This document shows positions 34,122 through 44,215 of a stretch of DNA of 64,000 nt, one piece after another. A model generated the notes under the pieces. That model worked only from the letters and a program-made list of their open reading frames with translations. It ran no database searches and was not told the origin of the DNA. A program made the translations under genes and the position numbers. Position 1 is the first letter of the stretch, and each line of letters opens with the position of its first letter. Location: the NCBI GenBank assembly GCA_009801085.1, contig VNWV01000019.1, positions 186,001-250,000 on the forward strand, read 5' to 3'. Source of the stretch: Lasiodiplodia sp. COLG20 (lineage: Eukaryota; Ascomycota; Dothideomycetes; Botryosphaeriales; Botryosphaeriaceae).

Positions 34122-34742
34122 AATCAGAGGAAGTGTTGAAGGCAATGATCAGAGAAAGATGTACAGCACGTAGACACCGAAAATACATATTGCACTTGGC
34201 CTTAGGGAAATCCAAGCGTGCCACTACAACTAGCGCTAAATAAAGCCAAGATTGTGTACAGGATAAGAAATGAGACGATAGCGTTTTAAAATAGTAACGG
34301 CATCTTCAGCGGAATGATAACTATTTTATAATAATAGAAATTTCTAGTTCGATTTATTGGATACTCTTGAGCATTATTCAATCTCGCTAACATCTAGACT
34401 AGCCCCGCTGTGCTATCTTCAGCTGAAATGAGCAGCTGAAACGGTTCACGAATTTACGCCAACGTCGTGCGAGTACTACCTGAAGTTATCGATTGTGGCT
34501 GAGTAGAGGTCTTGAACCGAAAGTAGTACACTGCCCCCACTTGCCCAGCTTTCTGCCTTGCTGACTCTCCAATTATACTCTGCTTCGCGAATTGTGTGTG
34601 TCTCAGCTTCGCATTTTTTTTTTTTAGTATGTGGCAAACTGTGTGTCACGAAAGTGTCTACAGGATAAGCAGCTCTTTTGCCCTTTGTCATCTCCTCCCC
34701 CATCTCACTTTCTGCTTGGACTGCGGACTCTAGGGATAGATT
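34122..34742. other. AT-rich intergenic stretch
   Basis: About 620 bp, AT-rich, with a T/A homopolymer near 34612-34625. It probably includes the decayed upstream part of the CHAT relic that follows, but no readable protein homology was found before about 34743. Confidence 0.4.
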
Positions 34743-35249
34743 GTGGCACTATCACACGGGCATCTTTTAGAAAAAGTGATACGGTCCCTAACCGTGTACC
34801 TCGCCTGCCACGGCTCCTCGGACCTATCTAAACTATAAAAAAGGCACCTTCTACTACAATAAAAGGATGCCTCTGGCGAAGTGGTGATGGGCGACGGACT
34901 CACTGTTGGCAAACTCTTAGACGCCACCTCTAAGGGCCAATCTTGGATTGTGTGCCTTTCGGCGTGTTCCACCGCACAGGTCAATGCTCAAGACCTTAGC
35001 GAAGAGGGTCTTCATCTCGCCAGTGCTTTCCAGATCGCAGGGTTTGCTCATTCTATTGACACTTTGTGGTCGGTTGAGGACAATGTTTGCGTCAAAGTCT
35101 CCAAACTCCTGTATGAAGAAATAGCAAGCTCTGGAACAGGTGATACCAGCATACCGTCTAGGACATTGAGGAAGGCTGTCATGCATGTGCGAGATCAGTA
35201 CCTAGATAGTCCTGCTTCTTGGGCTCCGTCCATCCACTACGGCGCCTAG
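34743..35249 (+). pseudogene. Decayed CHAT-domain paralogue (C-terminal part only)
   Basis: One frame reads from about 34743 to the TAG at 35247-35249 and aligns by eye with the end of the TPR-CHAT protein at 26524-30249: YLACHGSS (His motif), then CLSACSTA (Cys motif), AGFAHSIDTLW and the identical kind of ending WAPSIHYGA. Two in-frame TAA codons (34836-34838 and 34860-34862) lie between the two motifs; the second follows HLLLQ, as in the intact copy. No TPR region is found upstream. An open frame remains after the stops but lacks the catalytic His, so any translated product would be an inactive half domain. TAA in place of CAA-type codons fits RIP. It is a broken duplicate of the neighbouring gene or of another family member. 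Confidence 0.85.
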
Positions 35250-35711
35250 CTCGAATTGGTTATCTCCACACTAAATCAATGGTTGCATATTTTGACAACA
35301 TGGACGGAGTATACACGATGGAGAGTGTGAGTAGAATGATGCATGCCATAGTGAACAGGCCTGATAGCGGATAGGGTTTCTGTAATCGTCACTCTACATT
35401 TCTTGACCGCTACTAGACACTGATAATGGCGGTGAAGTTGCTGGGCTTGAAGAATGAGCCAGCACGAAGAGTAAGAAAAAGGTGAGATAGAGAGACTGCT
35501 TATTGAATTATATACAGAATTCCACCGTTTTAGAGACCGCCGGGGCTTGTTTTGAATAGAGGGTGAAATCTTTCTGCTTGATATTTCGGCATCATCTGTC
35601 GTCCCGTGGAATTACATGCGCGTCGAAACGATGATTCAGTTCGAAGTCATCTGGCTGGTTCGTGATTTACCCGAGAGACTGTGCTGAAGAGGGATTCGGG
35701 CTTTGAGCCGC
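35250..35711. other. Intergenic stretch, no gene seen
   Basis: About 460 bp between convergent ends of the CHAT relic and the duplicated CxxC gene. No supported frame. Confidence 0.45.
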
Positions 35712-36284
35712 TTATCTTCGGCCAGCACGTCGGGCCAGACGGCCGCTGGTCCCATCATGACCGGACAACCTTGGAGTCTCTGGAGGTGTAAGAATGCCAT
35801 CGCTATCACTCTCAGATGAGTAGCCCGGATTCGTAAATGCGGAGCGGGGAGGAGGGCGCTGCCGTGGCGGTGGCCGGGACTCGGGCATGATACGGTTCCA
35901 GAGGGCGAGGATACGGTTCCGGAGGGCGAGGAAGACGTGGACAATGCAATAAAATGTACAGAGCAGCAGAATGAGCATCATGTAGTCGTAGTGATCGGAG
36001 TTCGAGGAGAGTCGATCTTGCTTGTAATGGTCGCACCCGAAAAGTCAAGCAGAGGCGTGGAAGACGTGGTCTTGCGGGGCGAGGTCGCCCCAGCACTGAT
36101 CACACGTGTTGGGATTTGCGGCCATTGGAATGAGCGTCGTGTAGTCGTAGTGATCGGAGCTCGATGAGAGTCGATCTTCCTTGTAATGGACGCACCCGAA
36201 AAGGCACGCAGAGGCGGGAAAGACGTGGGTTTGAGGAGCTAGGTCGCCCCAACACTGATCACACGTGTTGGGGTTTGGGGTCAT
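35712..36284 (-). pseudogene. Small gene with tandemly duplicated CxxC motif, interrupted by TGA
   Basis: From the ATG at 36284 the frame holds two copies, 159 bp (53 codons) apart, of the same unit: NPNTCDQCWGDLAPQ, then HVF.ASA, CLFGC, HYK.DRLSS and SDHYDY. Cys spacing is CX2C-X15-CX3C, which looks like a zinc-binding or disulphide module; I do not recognise the family. In the second copy the first Cys of CLFGC is replaced by TGA (36045-36047). The same frame stays open after it for about 110 more codons to 35712 and encodes a hydrophobic helix (MMLILLLCTFYCIVHVF) and a Pro/Arg/Ser-rich tail. So either the gene is recently broken or the membrane-anchored form is made by readthrough (TGA followed by CTT). 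A 21-bp direct duplication lies at about 35890-35931. Confidence 0.6.
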
Positions 36285-36786
36285 GATAGTTCTGAGGGAA
36301 AAGAGCGGAAGAGAGGTGAACGGAATGAACCTGGCTGTCCGTCGAATTTTTATCGCCTCCTCACTCATTGTGTTGTTACACGCGATGAAACACCTCACTC
36401 GCATCCCTGCCCTTGCATGATGACGCGACAGGGAGGGGCGGAACGAGCCGCGGCTGGTGAGGACTCATCACGCAGCAGCCCCAGTCTGCGCCACCTAGAT
36501 CCTCTCGTGTCTCTTTTTGCAAGTTTCTGTCGAAGGCCGTGAAGAAAGTAGTGATGGCATTGCGAATGTAGGATCAGAGGCAGATGGAAGTGGAGGGTAC
36601 CTAATCCGTACACGGGTCAGCATGGTTACCCCGCATCACCCCAGCACAGACCATCATAAGCACCGGCGCCGGTCCGGAGCCGGGTCGTCCGGACACTGAT
36701 ATCACTGGCACCGGAGAGTTGCTTTTAAAATACAGAGGTGACCTTGCTGAAGCAGAAACGATCCAGCCATTTTCCTAATCAAACAA
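36285..36786. other. Intergenic stretch, divergent promoters
   Basis: About 500 bp between the CxxC gene and the Gfo/Idh gene. A TTTTAAAATACA element lies about 60 bp before the Gfo/Idh ATG. An upstream in-frame extension of the CxxC gene to about 36404 exists but looks non-conserved. Confidence 0.45.
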
Positions 36787-38178
36787 ATGGCGACACTAGC
36801 GAATTCGTCTACGGAGCCTTTTCCCGTACTCTTCATTGGCGGTGTAAGTGGATTGGAATGTGTTGGGAAGGCGTTCTAACCATTTCTGCAGGGAAATATC
36901 ACATTCGGAAACGACAATGTTCACTGGAACCACTCCTTGCGTATAGAGAGATACCTCGGTTCTCGGCTGGACGTAGTCGGGATCGTGGATCCCTCTGAAG
37001 ACAGAGTGACCAGAGTCCTTGCCCAGAAGAGAACTTCATCGGCCGCATCATGCTACTCATGCACCCAACGTTTTGACGGCTTGGATGAAGCAGCAGCCAC
37101 CCTGAAGACCAACGGGGTGTCTCCGAAACTTATCATTCTGGCTGTGCCCCCACATTTTCGTGGTACACAGGAGCCTGGCCGTAATCTCGAGGAACAAGTC
37201 ATCAAGGCTTTTGGGAAGTCCCCCGCAATCTTCTGCGAAAAGCCCGTGTCAACAGCTCGCCCTCATGAGGTCGTCCCCGTGGTAGAGCTTCTCGAACGAG
37301 CTGGGAATGTCATCTCTGTTGGCTACATGCTGAGATACCTCAAGGTCGTGCAGAAAGCCATGTCCATCATTCGGGAGAACGGCTTGACCGTTATGGCCGT
37401 CAATGCTCGGTACACAGCTGCGTACTCCAAGATGAGGAAGTTTGACTGGTGGGACAAGTCCAAGCAGTGTGGCCCGATCGTGGAACAGGCGACGCATTTT
37501 TGCGACCTGTGCAGGTACCTTGGCGGTGAGGTGGCCATGGACAGCGTAAGAGCGCTTGCTCTTGAACACTCAGAGCCGCCGGGAAAGCTGTCTCACATGT
37601 CTCCCGAAATCGAGGATTCCAGAATCCCTGAACAGGACAGGATTCCTCGTGCAACAATGGCGATGTGGTGCGTCTCTTCAATATTCTCGGCTGATTTCTC
37701 AAGGGCCTTACACTGACCGCCGGCAGGAAGTTCCAGAGCGGTGCGATAGGCTCGTTAGCACATATCATTGCGCTACATGGTACAAGGTATACAAACGAAA
37801 TTGTCGTGACAGCTGATGGCTACCAACTTCGCCTCGTGGATTTGTACACTACGCCTACTCTCTATGTCCGGTGAGATTGATTCATTCAGTGTTGCTGGGA
37901 ATCTACTAATGCTGCTTGAATACTGCAGAACGCCACTGTCGGAGAAAGAGGATGTCTTTACCTACCAAGACGACGATCCCTTTTACTCGGAGTTTGCTGC
38001 CCTCTTTGACTCAATTGAATCTGAACCTCGGGGTATAGATGTATGCCGAGAGGCTAGTTCTACAGACCCTACCACCGCACCAGGACGCATACTTTCCACC
38101 TACGGTGACGCACACAAAACATACGAGTTCACGTGGAGAATTAGAGATGAGAGCGAGCGGCCCAGTGGTTCCCGGTGA
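36787..38178 (+). CDS. Gfo/Idh/MocA family NAD(P)-dependent oxidoreductase
   Basis: Start at 36787 (MATLANSSTEPFPVLFIGG). A 50-bp intron (about 36845-36893) joins GG to GNITFGND, forming the Rossmann GGGN motif. Further features: DVVGIVDPS (end of beta-2, acidic residue binding the nucleotide), LIILAVPPHFRG, CEKPVST (the conserved EKP of this family with its Lys), VGYMLRYLK, and GGPIVEQ-like QCGPIVEQATHFCDLCRYLGG with the catalytic-type His. Two more GT-AG introns (about 37670-37727 and 37871-37928) lead to the TGA at 38176-38178. Family members oxidise or reduce sugars, inositol or sugar-like secondary metabolites. The substrate is unknown. It stands beside a secreted beta-xylosidase-like gene, which could hint at pentose use, but the two genes may simply be neighbours. 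Confidence 0.85.
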
Positions 38179-38650
38179 TAAACAGATGCATTTTGGGAGC
38201 CGAGAATTTGTCGGAACAATTTCACTGTTCTTGGCACTGTCGGCGGAAGTCTTCGCCGAATTGTTTCCAATTTTGAAGAAATATCCCATGGAAAACTCTT
38301 CAGGATGGTCGTTATGTCGTTAGATTTTCTGCCTGAATATACGAAATTCATTGCCGTAATGGAAGTCCAATTCATGTTTGGGTGTGGTGTTCCGGTGGAC
38401 CCTTGATGTTCAGGTTAATTTTAACCCCGGCTCTGCCCACCGGTACAGGGATCTTGCACAAGTAGATCGCCACGTTCCCCTCATCCCCTCACAACATGGA
38501 GATGGCTAATTCAAGGTAGATCACGTGAGCTCGTCCGGCTAAATACACATTTGGAGAAAGACATTAATCATCGCAATCAAATACATGTATATATACCGAC
38601 TATTCCGACTTGAAGTATGGAAAGCCAGGGAAATTGGAGACGCAGCAACC
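38179..38650. other. Intergenic stretch, promoter of the WSC-GH3 gene
   Basis: About 470 bp. A TATATATAC-like element (about 38588-38596) lies about 60 bp before the ATG at 38651. No gene inside. Confidence 0.5.
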
Positions 38651-41475
38651 ATGGAGCATTCTTCCAGTCTTTGTTCTCTTGCGGCCTTGCTATTTTGGTG
38701 CTTTGTGGGCTCTGCACATGCCATCAAGAGAAGCAACTCCACATGCGCCGAGGCATACGTCCCGCTGATCGAGTATTCTGGGTGCTACACGGACTCGTCT
38801 AGTGCTCGAGTATTACCGGAGCTGCAGCTAAGCTTGTCCAACTCCAATGCACCGCATACATGCTCTCAAGCATGCGGGCTGGCTGGCTTTTCCTACAGCG
38901 GAGTGGAATATTCTGAGTATGTGGTGTCGGCTCTTCCACGATGCTTTCTCCAACTAATGCCTCTGTCCATGATATAGCCAATGCTTCTGTGGGAACACAA
39001 TTGCGAATACGAGTGCCCTAGCGGAGGATATCAGCTGCAGTACTCCCTGTCCTGGGAATGCTTCTGAAACATGCGGTGCCTCCTATTTGTGAGTTAAGGA
39101 ATCAAATACTTCTCTCTTAATGGAAATGACTAACGGATGGTCAGTATCGATGTCTACAAGATCCAGAATCCGAGTGCTCTCCCTATCAACCCGGCGTTCC
39201 CGGATTGTTCACGGAAGCCTCTTTGTGGGACAGCAATCTGCGATATCACTTTAACCCCTTTGAAACGCGCCCAAGGACTTGTTTCCTTGATGAACTCGAC
39301 CGAGAAAGTACAGAATTTGGTGAACTCTGCTCCTGGCGTGCCGCGTCTTGGAGTCGTGCCATACCAGTGGTGGAACGAGGGCCTTCACGGATACGCGTAC
39401 ACAAAAGGTCTAGGCTTCACAGATTCTGGGGAATTCAGCTCGGCCACGTCGTTCCCTCAGGTCATCAACATCGGAGCAGCATTTGACGACAATCTTGTAT
39501 ACTCTATTGCTACTGCCATCAGTACCGAGACGAGGGCATTCAGCAACAGAGGACTTTCAGGTCTTGATCTTTGGGTAAGCATTGCTTCTAAACCTTTCAT
39601 GGAGTTTGACTCATAAGCAGACAGACTCCGAACATCGACCCGTTCAAAGATCCAAGATGGGGCCGTGGCCCAGAAACTCCCGGAGAGGATCCATTCCACC
39701 TTCAAAGTTACGTTCAAGCTTTGTTGCACGGCTTGGAGCAGCCTGATGCCTTAGGCCACCGGAAAACGGTTGCTACTTGCAAGCATTACGCAGCGAACGA
39801 TCTCGAAGAACTTGACTCAGGCATAACTCGATACAGCTTTGACGCTCAAATCTCAGCCCAAGATCTTTCCGAGTATTACCTCCCACCTTTCAAGTCCTGC
39901 GCCGTTGACTCCAATGTCGGAGCTTTCATGTGCAGCTATAATGCTGTCAATGGGTACCCAGCATGCGCAAGCCCACACCTGCTGCAAACAGTTCTCCGGG
40001 AGCATTGGGGCTGGGATGGGGACGACCAGTGGGTCACCAGTGACTGCGATGCTGTCAAAGTCATCGAGACTGACCATCATTTCACCAATACCTCAGCCGA
40101 GGCTGCGGCGGTTGCCTTCAAAGCCGGGACTGACCTCGTATGCGCGAACTCAGACTGGGATGGAATTCAAGAGGCGTATAACCAGAATCTACTCACTGAT
40201 GCCGATCTGGATCGGGCATTGAGCAGGCTCTATGCCTCTCTCGTCAAGACTGGCTATTTTGACCCCGCTGATGACCAGCCCTATCGTCAACTCGGCTGGG
40301 AGTCCGTCAACACACCCGAAGCTCAGAAACTGGCCTACGATGCAGCAATCGCTGGAACTGTCTTGATCAAAAACGATGGCATCCTTCCTCTGGCCAAGAA
40401 CAAATCTATTGCACTCATCGGTCCATGGGTCAATGCCACCACGCAGATGCAGGGCAACTACTACGGCACCGCTCCTTATTTGAGAAGCCCTTTGTCGGCT
40501 GCCCAAGCTCTTGGCCTTCGTGTAGAGTACGTTCTTGGCTCTGGCATCAGCACACCAGATTCATCAGCTTCGGACGCCATCACAGCGGCCCGCAACGCCG
40601 ACGTGACCATCTTCATGGGCGGGATCGACACTTCCATCGAGACTGAGATGCTCGACAGGGACAACCTCACCTGGCCGGAGGCTCAGCTGTCACTACTACG
40701 GTCACTCCGGCAGCTCGGGAAGCCGACCGTCGTGGTGCAGATGGGCGGCGGCCAAATCGACGACTCCGAACTCCTCACAGGCAACGGCTCGGTCAACGCT
40801 CTGCTGTGGGCGGGATATCCAGGCCAGGAAGGCGGCGCCGCGTTGTTCGACGTCATCGTGGGCAACGCGGCGCCGGCTGGGAGGTTGCCGGTCACGCAGT
40901 ACCCTGCTGCGTACGCCGAGGCGGTGCCGGCGACAGATATGGCGCTGCGGCCTGGCGCTGGGAATGCAGGCTTGGGTCGGACGTATATGTGGTATACTGA
41001 GGAGCCTGTCGTCTCGTTTGGGCATGGTTTACACTACACCACTTTTGAATTTGCCTGGACAGAGACGCCGTCATCAACTATCAGCATTGAAGATCTCGTG
41101 GGTCTTGCTGATGAGGCGGATTGGGCTACAACTCTGCGGAAGACGGCGCTCAGTATCAGTCTGGCAGTGACGAATACCGGAACGGCAACTTCTGATTATG
41201 TTTCTTTGCTGTTCATGAACTCCACTGCTGGCCCCGATCCTTATCCCAAGAAGACTCTTGTTGCGTACGCTCGCGCGCACGACATTGCTGCGGGGGAAAC
41301 TTCTGATGTTGACCTCTCACTTACTGTTGAAAGGCTGGTTCGGGTTGACGAGACAGGATCCCGTGTGTTGTATCCAGGAACATACACCGTTTTCCTTGAC
41401 TTAAAGTCCGAGCTTTCATTTGATTTCACTTTGACTGGGGAAGCAGTGACAGTGGAGAAGTTTCCTTCAGCCTAA
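38651..41475 (+). CDS. Secreted GH3 beta-xylosidase-like glycosidase with N-terminal WSC domain
   Basis: About 885 residues from four exons (introns 38917-38977, 39089-39144 and 39575-39624, all GT-AG). Signal peptide MEHSSSLCSLAALLFWCFVGSAHA. Residues about 35-125 form a WSC domain: EYSGCYTDSS, CSQACGLAGFSYSGVEY, QCFCGN, CSTPCPGNASETCG. The GH3 part follows: YQWWNEGLHGYA, SATSFPQV, TPNIDPFKDPRWGRGPETPGEDP, CKHYAANDLE and FMCSYNAVNG. The nucleophile Asp is in WVTSDCDAV. The C-terminal alpha/beta sandwich (VLIKNDGILPLAKN, LLWAGYPGQEGG) and a fibronectin-III-like end (SFGHGLHYTTFEF) complete the family pattern. The motif set is that of fungal GH3 beta-xylosidases acting on xylo-oligosaccharides outside the cell. 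WSC domains bind carbohydrate and usually belong to wall sensors or oxidases, so the fusion is unusual. Confidence 0.92.
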
Positions 41476-41894
41476 AGAGTTGGAAGATTTTGATCAAGAG
41501 ACAGCCGCGTGGTATTTAAGGAAAGGAACAAAAGAGGAATTTCAGCTAAGGGCCTAAGCAGTTCTACACACTCATTCAATTCACTATTGTCCACTGTGCA
41601 AGGTAGTATTATCTGCAGCTTTGATGAATGAAATATTGGTTTTCGTGACTGTGAACCTCAACAGAAATTTTCTGCCGCTCATCCGTGCCGCCATTAGTGG
41701 TGCCGTTGTATGCCCCAGCCACTCAATCTACACGAGAGTGATCAATTCAAAGCACATGTAACACGGGACTAGGATGATTGGAATTGGTCATATGCTGATG
41801 GCTACTATGAGAGGCTACGCTGAGTAAATTCCACAAAGTACAGAATCAGATCCTCTATTCCGAATGAGAGAATGCTGTGTCTTGTCATGACGCT
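41476..41894. other. Intergenic stretch between convergent genes
   Basis: About 420 bp, no supported frame; 3' regions of the GH3 and EF-hand genes. Confidence 0.5.
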
Positions 41895-42487
41895 TTAAGA
41901 AGTGTCAGATGTCCGCCTCATCTCGTCGGGGGTGATGACTCCGTTGCCGTCCTTGTCGTACCTGTGAGTGTGTTAATACCTCCCACATTTCAGCAACCGA
42001 CGTCTATTAATGAAACAACTTACTTGTTGAAGCGATCAATGTACAATCCCATATTGGGGCCGGGCCTCATGTACCCCATGTACTCGGCCATCGTCACGTT
42101 GCCGGAGGAGTCGACATCAGCCACAGTGAACACCTCATCATCGTCCGCTGTAGAATCATTCCCACTGAGAGCGTCCCGCTTCCTGGTGGTACCTGCTCCA
42201 CGGCAACCTGTGTTGGTAGGATAGTAAGTATGGAGCGTTTCAAATAAGTGGGATTGGGGAAATAAAATCATGTGGGAAGAGAGTCATGGAAGCTTACCTC
42301 CATCACAGTTGCAGCAGAAAATGTTGCACCCCCCGACACCACAGCAAGGCGTTCCATCAGTGCCGTCTCCGCACTTCTGGATGCATGACAGTCCGGGATC
42401 GGGCAAACATGGGCCAACTCTGCAGCAATCCGCCAGAGCCATAGAGGCTGAGGAAAGCGTGAGGGAGAGGTAAAAGAGATAGTGCAT
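41895..42487 (-). CDS. Small secreted Cys-rich protein with EF-hand pair
   Basis: Start at 42487; signal peptide MHYLFYLSLTLSSASMALA. The first exon encodes a dense cysteine block (DCCRVGPCLPDPGLSC, CGDGTDGTPCCGVGGC and FCCNC), then an intron joins it to GCRGAGTTRKRDALSG, which contains a Kex2-type KR site. Two EF-hand loops follow: DVDSSGNVTMAE and, after a second intron, DKDGNGVITPDEM. The stop is at 41895-41897; the mature protein is about 130 residues. Both loops have acidic or polar ligands at positions 1, 3, 5 and a Glu at 12, so calcium binding is likely. The combination of a Cys knot-like block with an extracellular EF-hand pair is one I do not recognise as a named family. It could be a wall or effector-like protein; this is inference from secretion and size. 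Confidence 0.75.
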
Positions 42488-42568
42488 TTTCAATGTATGA
42501 GACGATCTGGAGTTGAAGAAGATCCGGTTGGAGTGTTTGGAATCTTGCTGTGAGAGCACAGCTGAGAG

Positions 42569-42578
42569 CTTTTATATA
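42569..42578 (-). promoter_or_regulatory. TATA box of the Cys-rich EF-hand gene
   Basis: On the minus strand TATATAAAAG, about 85 bp before the ATG at 42487. Confidence 0.6.
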
Positions 42579-44215
42579 CCATCAAGGGCACCGTATTCCT
42601 AAGAATAGAGAAAAGTGTACATATGGGCGCGCGTCATGAGTTCCTCTGCCATCGGGAGATTTTTGATCTTCCGTTACCTGAAAGGATTGTTGCAACTGCT
42701 GGGGAGGCGCCGGATGAACGGTTGAAGCGGAACACAAAGCTGTTGGTATTGGGCTGGACATGGTTCCAAGAAAAGACATACAGTAATATGATATCTTCAT
42801 TTCGGAATATATGCAGCCACAATGCTTCTGTGTGATGAAGCCTCTGAGGCTATGATTGAAGAGACCTGGAATATAAACCAATCCGAAATAATAATCAGCC
42901 AAGAAATTGTTGGGCCAGTCTGCTGTACCCAAACTACAGGATTGCAAGTTTGAAACGCTGTAGGCAATCCTCCAACCGCTCGGCCGAACTGCACATGATG
43001 CGTACGTACCTGCTGCACCGTTCGTCATGATAGCAAGCTGTGCCACCACTAGTCTGACAAAGCCGGTCATCTACAGAATCCTCCGCGTGTTGTACAATCA
43101 AGTTGCAGTAAGCAAGACACGTCAAACGGTCGCACCAATCAGTTCGTGGATAAATAAAGAAGAGTCGTGGATCCTCTTGGCGCTTACTTCAAGCAATTGG
43201 ACCATCACTCTTGTATCGCATTCACACAAATTTAGCTCAACTTCTAAAAGAGATGCAACTTAAATGAAATTGCAATATTGAAGGAAAACTCAATTCTGTA
43301 AACAGTTATTTCAAGGAAGCATTTCAAGTTAAGATGATTTCGTTTTGTTTTCCATTGGTGCCATTACCAGTCCCACCTTGTCAAATCCCGGCACATTTGA
43401 AACATCGGCAGAGAGAATAAGCCGCAGTTACTAAGATAGAAGCGCGGCTACCGCCATACAGGTATTGAGGCCAAACAATAATCGACGTTGGTCTTACATC
43501 CATAAATATTAATGTGCACTCACACATAATGTGGGGTAACAGTACTGGCCAGGAAAATGTCTGGCAACACAATGTCGCGGTCGATCTTCTAAGCAGGGAC
43601 GCCTGCACAGAGACTTCTGTGCTGTTGAATGCTATCATTATTCTTTAGGGCAGTCTGCATTTGCAGGTCTGTGACTTGACAGCTCGCATGTCGTCATAGC
43701 TGCCTTGAACGCGTAGTCAACCACGATTCGGGCCCGATCAACGAGTGTACAGCGCCGCTGAGCCTCGATGTCGTGATGATGAATGTGCCGCCGCTCGACT
43801 GCGCCAACATGTAGACGTACGCGAGCTGCAAGCCGCTCAGCGATAAACCCTTCTGTATGCGGCTGTGTGTGAACGCCTACGCGGCATAGAACGAGTACGT
43901 ATTTCAAGACGCATCCGCCAACCAATTACAACAATCTCATTCTGTAGACCGCGTTCACCACATACCAGCTGGCTCAGGCACTCAAGTTTAGGGGCAGACA
44001 TCCACGCTATTGGTGCCCCTCCTCCCCGCTATCCCTCCGTGTCTTTGCTGATGCCTGTGGACCAGATGAACCTCAAATTGAGGCGTCAAATACTTTAAAA
44101 ACATGGCATCCTCTGGCAATGAAACTGGTCTACAGTTCGCGTACATCTAGCCAGAAGGCAACAACATCACCACTCCTCCATCACCATCACCCGCCGCTCC
44201 CAACCCCCCTCACCG
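42579..44215. other. Intergenic stretch, no supported gene
   Basis: About 1.6 kb. The best frame is a minus-strand ATG-started frame at 42582-43070 (162 codons, seven Cys, weakly hydrophobic start); it lacks a recognisable domain and I do not call it. The rest shows only short frames. Confidence 0.4.

Noticed and set aside
35890..35931. 21-bp direct duplication inside the CxxC gene as a separate repeat element
   Set aside because: It is a simple in-frame duplication (ALRNRI/ALWNRI) within a coding frame, not a mobile or regulatory repeat.
42582..43070. ATG-started 162-codon minus frame with several cysteines
   Set aside because: No recognisable domain, unclear signal peptide and no conserved splice pattern; too weak to call without transcript or homologue support.
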